DNA of 34,848 bases, taken from assembly GCA_013178005.1 (NCBI GenBank), contig JABLXL010000038.1, positions 1-34,848 of the forward strand, given 5' to 3'. Position numbers and translations under genes: made by a program. Below, in pieces: positions 25,932 to 34,848 of this stretch. The DNA is from Actinomycetota bacterium. GTDB lineage: Bacteria; Actinomycetota; Geothermincolia; Geothermincolales; RBG-13-55-18. The number at the start of each line of letters is the position of its first letter. Position 1 is the stretch's first letter. The notes under the pieces are model-generated. The model saw nothing but the letters and a program-made list of their open reading frames with translations. It had not been told where the DNA came from and searched no databases.

Positions 25932-25951
25932 GCGGAGGCTTGCGCCTCCGC
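25932..25951 (-). terminator. Terminator-like hairpin after the His tRNA
   Basis: Stem GCGGAGGC (25932-25939) with GCCTCCGC (25944-25951), 4-base loop, followed on the minus strand by TTTCGC. Short T-run, but the position 10 bases after tRNA-His supports a terminator. Confidence 0.6.
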
Positions 25952-25960
25952 CCGATATCT

Positions 25961-26037
25961 TGGGGTGAGGGACGGGATTCGAACCCGCGGCCTCCGGGGC
26001 CACAACCCGGTGCTCTGCCGGCTGAGCTACCCCCACC
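25961..26037 (-). tRNA. tRNA-His(GTG)
   Basis: Acceptor GTGGGGG/CCCTCAC with the extra G(-1) opposite C73, anticodon loop TTGTGGC (anticodon GTG), CCA encoded. It follows the Arg tRNA after 11 bases, so they are probably one transcript. Confidence 0.95.
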
Positions 26038-26048
26038 AAGAGTTCTTC

Positions 26049-26125
26049 TGGCACGCCTGGGAGGACTCGAACCTCCAACCTGCGGATTAGAAGTCCGCTG
26101 CTCTGTCCAATTGAGCTACAGGCGC
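26049..26125 (-). tRNA. tRNA-Arg(TCT)
   Basis: Acceptor GCGCCTG with CAGGCGT (G-U at the end), anticodon loop CTTCTAA (anticodon TCT), T-loop TTCGAGT, CCA encoded. Promoter at 26139-26167. Confidence 0.95.
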
Positions 26126-26138
26126 ATGCACAAGGTGA

Positions 26139-26167
26139 ATTATAGCATCAGCATCATCGTCGATAAA
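26139..26167 (-). promoter_or_regulatory. Promoter of the Arg-His tRNA pair
   Basis: Minus-strand TTTATC (26162-26167), 17-base spacer, TATAAT (26139-26144) preceded by TGC, an extended -10. Start expected about 7 bases before the Arg tRNA. Confidence 0.6.
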
Positions 26168-26189
26168 CGGAATGTCCAGGTGAATACAT

Positions 26190-26330
26190 AGTGGACACAA
26201 GCCCCGCAAGATCGCCCTCCTCCATCCACTGGCTCAAGAATTCCATAAGGGTGAGATAGCCAAGGCTCTGGAGAGGCTCAAGCATTTAATGCGAAATTCC
26301 ACGGGGGATGACCAGAAGTATCCACCTCAG
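26190..26330 (-). mobile_element. Decayed transposase 3' end, remnant 2
   Basis: Minus-strand reading ends LQSLGYLTLMEFLSQWMEEG, related to remnant 1 (25490-25810) and to the C-terminus of IS3/IS481-type transposases. Shared DNA includes ATCCACTGGCT and the GTGGACxCAAGCCCC start. The two remnants lie in the same direction on either side of the tRNA pair. Confidence 0.5.
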
Positions 26331-26399
26331 AAACTCCCCTGGCGGGGCCTTATGCAATTATAGGTGAAATTCCAATCCCAAGGACGCGATCGTGCTCCT

Positions 26400-26454
26400 C
26401 CGTCATGTCTCCGAACCTATGCGCTGAACCAGATCACGCTACAGCGCCGGCGCG
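26400..26454 (-). pseudogene. Probable tRNA fragment (Pro-like, CGG)
   Basis: Minus strand shows GGCGCTG-TA-GCGT...GCGC, an acceptor 5' half and D-arm, then a TTCGGAG loop with CGG in anticodon position. The anticodon stem is broken and no T-arm follows. It resembles the 5' half of the tRNA-Pro at 24263-24340. Confidence 0.35.
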
Positions 26455-26700
26455 CTCGCGGCATGGGCGCGGGGACATCAGGTCAACGGAGCTCCCCCGG
26501 ATTCGGGTTACTGGAGGCGAAAAACCCGTCGGGAGCATGTCCGCCGCCCTCCCTGGGTGGGGAGTTCGCGGGCAGGCCTTGCGTCTCATGGGTGGGCCGT
26601 GAGCAGGAGATTTCCCCCTTTCCAGCGCGCGGGCGGCCCGTTTGCCATGCCCCGATGCGTGTAGTAGCATAATTAACGTTCTCAAAACGCAGATATGCGT

Positions 26701-26785
26701 GCGAGAGTGGCGGAACCGGCAGACGCGCCGGACTTAGGATCCGGTGGTGAAAACCGTGGGGGTTCGAATCCCCCCTCTCGCACCA
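26701..26785 (+). tRNA. tRNA-Leu(TAG)
   Basis: Class II tRNA, 85 bases: acceptor GCGAGAG/CTCTCGC, anticodon loop CTTAGGA (anticodon TAG), long variable arm GGTGAAAACCG, T-loop TTCGAAT, CCA encoded. Confidence 0.95.
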
Positions 26786-26790
26786 GGAAC

Positions 26791-26820
26791 TCCCGCACCC
26801 GCACGGGGGTGGGATTTTTT
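26791..26820 (+). terminator. Terminator after tRNA-Leu
   Basis: Imperfect stem TCCCGCACCC with GGGGGTGGGA, then six T residues (26815-26820). It separates the tRNA from tig. Confidence 0.75.
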
Positions 26821-26865
26821 ACGAGCGTTTCGCGTGCAGGAAGGATATGGGAAGGAGCGCGTAAG

Positions 26866-28257
26866 GTGGCCGTGAAAGCTGAGATGGAGGAAGTGGAAAA
26901 GAACAAGGTGCGCGTCAAGGTCGAGGTCCCGGCGGAGGAGATAAGCAAGGCCGTGGACGGCGCCTTTCGCGCCATCGCCAGGGAGGTGTTCATCCCCGGT
27001 TTCCGCAAGGGAAAGGTGCCGCGCAGGGTATTGCAGGCGCGCCTGGGCATGGATCCCATATACGACGAGGTGAAGCAGTCCAAGCTGCCCGAATACTACG
27101 TGGAGGCGCTGAAGCAGCTCGACCTCGAGCCCATCGATGAGCCCGAGATAGACGTCGACAAGATAGAGATAGAGGAAGGAAAGCCCCTGGCCTTCGAGGC
27201 CGTGGTGGAGGTGAAGCCCAGGGTCGAGCTGACCGGGTACAAGGGCGTGGAGGTGGAACGTCCCGAGGAAGAGGTCACGGACGAGGAGGTGGAGCGCATC
27301 CTCGACAACATGCGCGAGCGTTTCGCCCAGCTTGAGGTGGTCTCCGGCAAGACTCTCGCGGAGGGGGATTACGCGCTCATCGACTTCGACGGCACGGTTA
27401 ACAACGTGGCCTTCGAGGGAGGTTCCGCCAAGGACTTCATGCTGGAGATCGGGAGCGAGAACATCTGGCCGGAGTTCAACCAGGAGCTCCTGGGAAAACG
27501 CAAGGGCGACATACTGGACATCAAGGTGAAGATGCCCGACCAGTTCCCGGACGAGGAGCTGGCGGGAAAGATCGCCTCCTTCAAGGTCATCGTCAAGGAA
27601 GTGAAGGTCAAGAAGCTGCCCGAAGCGGACGACGATTTCGCCAAGGAGGCGAGCAAGTTCGACACCATCGCGGAGCTCAGGGAGGACATCCGCGCCAGGC
27701 TGGCGGAAACCAAAAAGCTGCAGGCGAAGGAGTCGGTGCGCAGGCAGGCGCTGGAGAAGCTGGCGGAGGGGTTGGACGTCGACATCCCCGAGAAGATGGT
27801 CCATGACTACGTGCACCAGCGCCGTCACGAGCTGGAGGCGCGCCTGGCCTCGCGCGGAATCGCCCTGGAGAGCTACCTCAAGGCGGTGGATTACACCGAG
27901 AGGCGCATGGAGGAGGAGTTCGAGGAGGAGGCCCGCAGGCTTATCCGCAACGAGCTGGTGCTGGACGCGGTCATCAGGGCCGAGGGCATAGAGGTGAGCG
28001 ACGCCGAGCTGGATGAGGAGATCGCGCGAAGGGCGGAGATGTTCGCCGTCAAGCCTGAGGAATTCCGCCGCGTGGTGAAGGAGAGAGGCGACCTGGAGGA
28101 GCTGAGGGAGAGCGTGCGGCGGGAGAAGGCGCTCGATCTCCTGGGCGAGAATGCCGTATTCGCCGGTGAAAGCTCGGAAAAGGTGGCCCCCTCGTCCGAG
28201 GAAAAGGTGGAGGAAGGCGGAATATCCGCGGAGCCCGAGGGCGAAGGGGAGGAGTGA
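26866..28257 (+). CDS. tig: Trigger factor
   Basis: Ribosome-bound chaperone and prolyl isomerase, 463 residues. Ribosome-binding domain with the FRKGKVPRRVL loop (signature GFRxGKxP), a PPIase domain at about 160-250 (EGDYALIDFDGTVNN) and a helical C-terminal domain. GTG 26866 is the most likely start: GGAAGGAG at 26850-26857 with a 9-base spacer. GTG 26872 and ATG 26884 are alternatives. The frame is open back into the tRNA, which is not coding. It leads the tig-clpP-clpX order common in bacteria. Confidence 0.95.
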   Translation: MAVKAEMEEVEKNKVRVKVEVPAEEISKAVDGAFRAIAREVFIPGFRKGKVPRRVLQARLGMDPIYDEVKQSKLPEYYVEALKQLDLEPIDEPEIDVDKIEIEEGKPLAFEAVVEVKPRVELTGYKGVEVERPEEEVTDEEVERILDNMRERFAQLEVVSGKTLAEGDYALIDFDGTVNNVAFEGGSAKDFMLEIGSENIWPEFNQELLGKRKGDILDIKVKMPDQFPDEELAGKIASFKVIVKEVKVKKLPEADDDFAKEASKFDTIAELREDIRARLAETKKLQAKESVRRQALEKLAEGLDVDIPEKMVHDYVHQRRHELEARLASRGIALESYLKAVDYTERRMEEEFEEEARRLIRNELVLDAVIRAEGIEVSDAELDEEIARRAEMFAVKPEEFRRVVKERGDLEELRESVRREKALDLLGENAVFAGESSEKVAPSSEEKVEEGGISAEPEGEGEE

Positions 28258-28346
28258 AGCCGCGAGAACGGTCGCGGCCCACGCGCCCCGCGGGGCTTTC
28301 GAGGCGGAGAGGCGCGAAACGGCGCAAAACCTCCGGCACGCGCGGG

Positions 28347-28352
28347 TATAAT
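28347..28352 (+). promoter_or_regulatory. -10 box upstream of clpP
   Basis: TATAAT about 65 bases before clpP; the -35 region is poor. It suggests that clpP has its own promoter besides read-through from tig. Confidence 0.4.
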
Positions 28353-28417
28353 CTTGGTATAGGAAAGGTAAGGCCTGAGACAAGCGGCGCGGCGCGCCGG
28401 GAAAAGGATGATGGGAG

Positions 28418-29026
28418 ATGACCAGCAGCCTGATACCCATTGTGATCGAGCAGACCAACAGGGGCGAGAGATCCTTCGATATTTACTCCCGCCTGCTCAA
28501 GGACCGCATCATTTTCTTGGGCACGGAGATCGACGACCACGTGGCCAACCTGGTGATGGCGCAGTTGCTGCACCTGGAGTCCGAGGACCCCGAGAAGGAC
28601 ATCCACCTCTACATAAACAGCCCCGGGGGAATTGTCACCTCCACCCTGGCCATATACGACACCATGCAGTACGTGAAGGCGGACGTGAGCACGATCTGCA
28701 TCGGGCAGGCGGCCTCGGGGGCGGCGTTGCTCCTGGCGGCGGGCGCGCCGGGCAAGCGTTTCGCCCTGCCCCATTCGCGGGTGCTGCTGCACCAGCCCGC
28801 GGGTGGGGCGAGCGGGCAGGCGGTGGATATCGACATCCACGCCCGGGAGATCCTGCGGCTGCGGGACCTTCTGGACGAGATACTCTCGCGGCACACCGGG
28901 CAGCCGCTGGAGCGCATCAGGTCGGACACCGACCGCGACTTCATCATGAGCGCCCAGGAGGCCAAGGAATACGGGGTCATCGACGTGGTGATCGAACGCA
29001 AGGCGGAGGAGGAGAAGGTAAAATAG
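28418..29026 (+). CDS. clpP: ATP-dependent Clp protease proteolytic subunit
   Basis: ClpP, 202 residues, forms the barrel protease used with ClpX. Catalytic triad Ser100 ([10 protein letters not shown]), His125 (LLHQP), Asp174 (SDTDRDF), spaced as in E. coli (97/122/171). YINSPGG and the C-terminal [12 protein letters not shown] are present. ATG at 28418 is preceded by AAGGATG and GGGAG. It is followed, after a 563-bp gap, by clpX. Confidence 0.96.
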   Translation: MTSSLIPIVIEQTNRGERSFDIYSRLLKDRIIFLGTEIDDHVANLVMAQLLHLESEDPEKDIHLYINSPGGIVTSTLAIYDTMQYVKADVSTICIGQAASGAALLLAAGAPGKRFALPHSRVLLHQPAGGASGQAVDIDIHAREILRLRDLLDEILSRHTGQPLERIRSDTDRDFIMSAQEAKEYGVIDVVIERKAEEEKVK

Positions 29027-29235
29027 AACGCGGAGGCGGGGGAGCGAAACGCGCGCGGAGAGCCACCGCGGACAAGCAAGCCCACAGCCGGTGAGAGGGG
29101 GATAACGGGGGGCCTCACGGGGATAATCGCCCGGAAAGCGAGGAGCGGCGGCAAGGGAACCCTGGCGGGCGTATGGCGGCGGATCTCCCAGGTGGGGGAG
29201 GGGAAGCGCAACCGGTAAAACCCCGTTTTTCGGCA

Positions 29236-29274
29236 AGATTGGCAGGTCCCAAAATTGGGAGGGGTCGCCAATTT
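29236..29274. repeat. Nested inverted repeat between clpP and clpX
   Basis: ATTGGC (29238-29243) with GCCAAT (29267-29272), enclosing TCCCAA-AA-TTGGGA (29247-29260). It lies in the 563-bp clpP-clpX gap (29027-29589), where I see no credible gene. No T-run follows, so it is not a standard terminator. Confidence 0.4.
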
Positions 29275-29589
29275 CGCCCGAGCCGGGGGCGTGAAGCGTA
29301 CGGGAAACAGAAGAAGTAAAAGGAATCACTCTCGGCTGACGATAATAATAGTGGCCGCGAGGCGCGTACAGGATCGGGAAAGACGGTGTAAAGGAACCGG
29401 TCAAAAGGGACGATACGAGGTGATGTCTCCGGGGGGATGCTCGAAACGGCCCGGAGGCGGTAGGCGGGAACCCCGGCTCGCGCTACACGGATGGGGGTCG
29501 AAGGGGACGGGGAGTCCGGGCGGAAGCGAGACCCGAGGATGGTGACCGGGCCAAGGGGTCCGGAGATTGACAAGCGGAGGTAGCGATAG

Positions 29590-30852
<1,263 letters not shown>

Positions 30853-31000
30853 CCGGCAACCCAAGCTACCTTATCCGCGTTAGGACCCATTTTATTCCAT
30901 CGCGACGCATGATTGACGCATGCCTGAGCCGGCGTTAATATGATCGATGGATAGAGCCAATCGTGGGTGCGATCGGTCTCATGCCGGTAGCTTCTGAAGG

Positions 31001-31113
31001 CGCGCCTCGGAGATAGATTATCTTTCCGCTCTTTCCCCGGGACGCTTTTCGGGAGCGTCTCGGGGGAAACGAAATGGGGTTATCTATCGAGATGGATGGT
31101 TTCACGAGGCGCG
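31001..31113. repeat. 113-bp imperfect palindrome
   Basis: Arms: CGCGCCTCG (31001-31009) with CGAGGCGCG (31105-31113); GATAGAT (31012-31018) with ATCTATC (31082-31088); TTTCCCC and GACGCT (31032-31046) with AGCGTC and GGGGAAA (31054-31069). It lies in the 491-bp gap between clpX and the secreted protein gene, with no other gene seen there. It resembles a MITE-type element or a large RNA hairpin; no T-run on either side. Confidence 0.65.
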
Positions 31114-31343
31114 TAGCGGTCTCCGGTTTCTCACCTTTCATACCTCTCTACTCACCTGAGGCATAGCGCGCTATCACGTCCCCACCGGCTTTGGTTGCGG
31201 CAAGAGGCTTATGGGAAGGGCGCGCGGCGGTGGCCGAACTTAGCGGGATATGCGCGCGCTGAATGTCGGCTCGCGGTGTGGAGCGCCGGGCTTGAATGCG
31301 TCGTGGCACGGAGCGCTTTCAGAAGGGCAGGGAGGTGTGAGAG

Positions 31344-34300
31344 ATGGGAAACTCTGACCGTAACGCGAAGCTCGCCAGGCTGCTCGCGCTCCTGGCAGCG
31401 GCGATCCTATGCATGGGGGTCCTGGCCCCCCTGGGGGCGCGGCCGCCCCTGGGGGAGGAAGCCGCCTCGGCCGACGCGGACCCCTACGAGCCCAACGATA
31501 CCATCGAACAGGCGTACGGACCGCTGTCCCTGGGGAGCTACGAGGCCTTGATCTATCCGGAGGGGGACAGCGACTTCTACTCCATCGATGTGCCGTCCAG
31601 GTGCCGCGCCCTGCGCATCACCCTCACCAGCATCCCCGAATCCTGCGACTACGACCTGCGGCTGTATGACGCCGCAGGCGAACAGATCGATGGATCCGGC
31701 AACGAGAACAACCAGGACAAGCGCATCGACCGGGCGAACCCTGCCCAGGGCAGGTACTATATCGAGGTCATGTCGTACGAAACCTATTCTGAAAGCGACA
31801 CCTATGTGCTGGGCGTAGGCCGCAGCGACCTGGTCACCGACCGCGTGTGGGAGAAGGTCGGACCTTCCGGGATCTCGCCCCCGCTGGTGGATTATTCCGT
31901 GGCGCAGGTGGAGGCTTGCGGCCAGGATGTGGCTTACGCGGTGCTGGACCCGGAGGCCTCCGCCGACGGCAAGGTGCTCAAGACCACCGACTACGGCGAA
32001 AACTGGGAGGTATTGGACCTCGCCCATCCGAACCCCGACTACAAATTCGACTGGACGCAGCACATCTCCGTGGTTGACGACCAGACGGTCTGGGTGGGCA
32101 GCGTAAGCTGCCCGGAATACATGGTGGCCAGGACCACCGACGGCGGAGAGTCCTGGTCATACCATGGGGGCAGCGCTTATATGTACGCCTTGGAGGCGAC
32201 AAGCAGTCTCGAGGCGTGGTTAGGGGGCTATTATCAGCCCGCCGGTTTTATTTTGCACACCGTCGATGGGGGATTTAGCTGGGGAGACCCGGAGTTCGCC
32301 AGCAATTGGTACACCATCCTGGACATACACCAGCAAGGCGGCGACGCCTGGGCGGTGGGGACGCACAACTACAGCGGAAGGGTGCTGCACCGCGTCTTCG
32401 ACGAAGGGGAGGGCGAATGGGGCTGGGCGGAGGTGGCGCTCCCGTCCGGCGTGCCACAGGAGCTCCTGGGCTGCTGGACCCTGGAGGAGGGGGGCCAGCG
32501 CGTGGTCTGGGCGGTGGGCGGAGACGCCATCCTGAAGTCCCTGGACGGGGGCGGCAACTGGTCGTTGTACCGCGCGCCGGTGGGCGCCGGCTATCTGCGC
32601 GCCGTCTGCGCCCTGGATTCCTCCACCGCCTTCGCGGCGGGGGATGGGGGGACCATACTCCGGACCACCGACGGGGGCGAGAACTGGGATTTCATGTACA
32701 ACATCAGCAGCGAGAAACTCACCAGCATATACGCCGTGGATGCCGACCACGCCTGGGCCTCGGGCGATAACGGCACCCTGCTGCGCCTGGTTCAGTACAA
32801 CACCCGGGTGGGCAGCGATGTGACCGTGGACCTGGGCGGCGGCGATTCCATCACCTTCGCAAGCGTGACCGCGCCTGGCAACACCATCAAGACCTCGGCG
32901 CCGAACCCGACGGGCGAGGAGTTCAACCACCACTTCCCCTTGAAGTGCGTTGACATCTCCACCAGCGCCTCCTTTTCGGGGACGTTCGAGGTCAGGTTTC
33001 CATATGGAGATTCGATTTGGGACGACAGGGCTTTTCATATGCTGCACAACACCGGCAGCGGCTGGGAGGACATCACCACCGGCGTCGATACGGAGAACAA
33101 CATCATCACCGGGCAGGCGACCTCGCTCTCGGAGTTCGTGGTCATCTTCCCCATACCCAAGATCAACTCCATAGATCCCAGTTGGGGTCTCCGCGGGAAC
33201 TCCGTCGATGCCGAGATCACGGGCTACGGTTTCTGGGAGGCGCCCTCGGACAAGCCGTATATAGCGCTGCAAAGGGAAGGCCAGGCCGACATAGAGGCAA
33301 CCGACGTCGTGGTACACAGCCTCTACCGCATCACTTGCAGTTTTCCCCTTCCAGCCGGCGCCCTGCCGGATATATGGAACGTGTATATCATGAACCCCGA
33401 CGAAATGTACGAGGACACGCTTCCCAACAGCTTCAGGGTCATGGACCCCATGCCGCTGCCCACCGTCACCTCCACCAGCCCCGGCTACGCGCAGAGGGGC
33501 ACGGAGAACGTTTTAATAGATATATACGGCACCGGCTTCTGGGAGGCCTTCCCCGCCTACCCCACGGCCTGGTTGAGCAGGGAAGGAGAGCCCGATATCA
33601 CGGGCACGCTCTACACGTTCTACGATTCGACTCATGCAAAATACGAGTTCGACTTGCCCGCCGACGTGTATTCTGGACCCTGGGACGTGAACGTGAAGAA
33701 CCCCGACGGCAAGGCGGGGAAACTTCCCGGCGGTTTCATGATCACGGGAGGCTTACCGGCGCCGACCCTGACTAGTGTAAATCCCAATGCGGGATCGTCG
33801 GGCGCCACCGTTGACGTCACCGTGGGGGGAACGGGCTTCTGGGGAACGCCCTTTATATGCCTGAGACACGCCAACGAGGGCCAGGGAGTCGCTTATAATC
33901 CCATATGGGCGACGGATATCGCGGTACAGAGCCCCACCAGCGTCACGTGCAAGTTCCCCCTCTACGCGAACCGGGCCCCAGGGGCCTGGAACGTGTTCAT
34001 CAGGAACCAGGACAACCAGGAGGCGACCCTGGTCGGGGGCTTCACCGTAACCGCCGCCAACCCTCCGCCCACGGTCACCGGCATCACCCCGAACTCCGGC
34101 GCCCAGGGTTCGACCGTGAGCGTTACCAACCTCGCGGGCACCGGCTTCTACGGCACCCCCACGGTGAAGCTCAAGAAGGCGGGCCAGACCGACATCACGG
34201 CGACCGGGGTGGTGGTGCAGAGCCCCAACAAGATAACCTGCTCGCTGCCCATTCCCTCCGGCGCCGCCACGGGGGCCTGGGACGTGTGGGTCAAGAACCC

Positions 34301-34848
34301 CGACAACCAGGAGGCGACCCTGGCCGGGGGCTTCACCGTGACCGCCGGCGGGGGGGGAGGAAACACCCCACAGGGCACGGACGTGGAGGTGGACCTCGGC
34401 GGCGGCGTGGAAGTGGGCTTCGAAAGCGTGAGCGGCGGGGGCGAGACCACCGCCACTCCCCTGCCGGACCCCAGCGTGGCTAACTTCCATATCCTGGGAG
34501 GAAGCTGCTACGACATCACCACCACCGCCACCTTCACGGGGACCATCCTGGTGACCCTCCCCTACGACGAGGGCGCGCTCACCGTGCCCGAGAGCAGCCT
34601 GAGGTTGCTGCACCTGGAGGGCGGCAGCTGGGTCGACGTGACCAGTAGCCAGGACACCGACGCCAACACCATCACCGGGGAGGTGGACTCCCTGTCCCCC
34701 TTCGCCATCGGATGGGCGGCTGCGGACACCTGGTACCTGGCCGAGGGCTGCACGCAAGGGGGCATGAAGACCTGGGTGCTGGTGCAGAACCCCAACCCCG
34801 ACCCGGTCAAGGTGGACCTCACCTTCATGACCTCCCAGGGCAAGGTGG
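31344..34848 (+). CDS. Large secreted repeat protein, C-terminus beyond the window
   Basis: Open for 1,168 codons to the window edge. ATG 31344 follows GGAGGT (31331-31336) with a 7-base spacer. Residues 1-45 form a signal peptide (basic start, LLALLAAAILCMGVLAPLGA). A PPC-like domain (DPYEPNDT, DSDFYSIDV) follows at about 50-150. BNR/Ycf48-type beta-propeller repeats have xTTDGGExW near 263, 305, 397 and 438. Then come module X (about 482-600), four IPT/TIG domains (about 605, 705, 807, 910; PxV-SxxP-G...GTGFW), a second module X after a Gly run (about 1000), and a TWYLAEG...WVLVQNPNPDP domain at about 1129. Probably a cell-surface or extracellular adhesin-like protein; ligand unknown. Confidence 0.85.
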   Translation, partial: MGNSDRNAKLARLLALLAAAILCMGVLAPLGARPPLGEEAASADADPYEPNDTIEQAYGPLSLGSYEALIYPEGDSDFYSIDVPSRCRALRITLTSIPESCDYDLRLYDAAGEQIDGSGNENNQDKRIDRANPAQGRYYIEVMSYETYSESDTYVLGVGRSDLVTDRVWEKVGPSGISPPLVDYSVAQVEACGQDVAYAVLDPEASADGKVLKTTDYGENWEVLDLAHPNPDYKFDWTQHISVVDDQTVWVGSVSCPEYMVARTTDGGESWSYHGGSAYMYALEATSSLEAWLGGYYQPAGFILHTVDGGFSWGDPEFASNWYTILDIHQQGGDAWAVGTHNYSGRVLHRVFDEGEGEWGWAEVALPSGVPQELLGCWTLEEGGQRVVWAVGGDAILKSLDGGGNWSLYRAPVGAGYLRAVCALDSSTAFAAGDGGTILRTTDGGENWDFMYNISSEKLTSIYAVDADHAWASGDNGTLLRLVQYNTRVGSDVTVDLGGGDSITFASVTAPGNTIKTSAPNPTGEEFNHHFPLKCVDISTSASFSGTFEVRFPYGDSIWDDRAFHMLHNTGSGWEDITTGVDTENNIITGQATSLSEFVVIFPIPKINSIDPSWGLRGNSVDAEITGYGFWEAPSDKPYIALQREGQADIEATDVVVHSLYRITCSFPLPAGALPDIWNVYIMNPDEMYEDTLPNSFRVMDPMPLPTVTSTSPGYAQRGTENVLIDIYGTGFWEAFPAYPTAWLSREGEPDITGTLYTFYDSTHAKYEFDLPADVYSGPWDVNVKNPDGKAGKLPGGFMITGGLPAPTLTSVNPNAGSSGATVDVTVGGTGFWGTPFICLRHANEGQGVAYNPIWATDIAVQSPTSVTCKFPLYANRAPGAWNVFIRNQDNQEATLVGGFTVTAANPPPTVTGITPNSGAQGSTVSVTNLAGTGFYGTPTVKLKKAGQTDITATGVVVQSPNKITCSLPIPSGAATGAWDVWVKNPDNQEATLAGGFTVTAGGGGGNTPQGTDVEVDLGGGVEVGFESVSGGGETTATPLPDPSVANFHILGGSCYDITTTATFTGTILVTLPYDEGALTVPESSLRLLHLEGGSWVDVTSSQDTDANTITGEVDSLSPFAIGWAAADTWYLAEGCTQGGMKTWVLVQNPNPDPVKVDLTFMTSQGKV

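Noticed and set aside
31032-31069. clpX terminator
   Set aside because: The hairpin lacks a T-run on either strand and belongs to the larger palindrome.

Overview
The window looks like a GC-rich bacterial chromosome, most likely an uncultivated, deep-branching actinobacterial lineage. This is inferred from high-GC codon use, many GTG and TTG starts, the order hpf - (HD genes) - secA - prfB - ftsE - ftsX - ctpA - ssrA/smpB - murI - rph - rdgB - tig - clpP - clpX, a raiA-type RNA position ahead of hpf, and a secreted protein with IPT/TIG domains. No 16S rRNA gene is present, so the lineage is not proven.

Region 1-1,080 holds two copies of an 86-bp repeat, a FlgM-like anti-sigma-28 gene behind a sigma-28-like promoter, and a 0.4-kb structured RNA region ending in an intrinsic terminator just before hpf. 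Region 1,080-9,155 is a hibernation/secretion/translation block: long-form hpf, two membrane HD-domain proteins that may signal through nucleotides, secA (TTG start with a strong ribosome binding site) and prfB with the classical +1 programmed frameshift. Region 9,156-15,034 has two palindromic 100-bp repeats, a YcdX-type PHP phosphatase, a two-gene transketolase, ftsE-ftsX and a C-terminal processing protease, probably one or two operons.

Region 15,035-16,490 is the trans-translation locus on the minus strand. smpB and ssrA (tmRNA, encoded tag ADSELALAA) are separated by two tandem, diverged copies of a roughly 120-bp structured element whose stems show compensatory base changes. I consider this the most novel signal in the window. 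Region 16,500-20,350 is accessory: a membrane/HAMP gene remnant ending in a terminator, an MBL-fold hydrolase whose stop codon lies inside an exact 96-bp repeat, and a GMC oxidoreductase with a small partner gene. Region 20,350-23,940 is a compact housekeeping operon (murI, MBL hydrolase, rph, rdgB), followed by an SRPBCC gene.

Region 23,940-26,790 carries five tRNA genes (Gly, Pro, His, Arg, Leu), an unidentified gene, two decayed transposase ends flanking the His/Arg tRNA pair and a probable tRNA fragment. Region 26,860-30,852 is tig-clpP-clpX: chaperone, protease and unfoldase, functionally linked to the ssrA/smpB locus because tagged peptides are ClpXP substrates. The last 4 kb has a 113-bp imperfect palindrome and the first 1,168 codons of a large secreted repeat protein that runs off the window.
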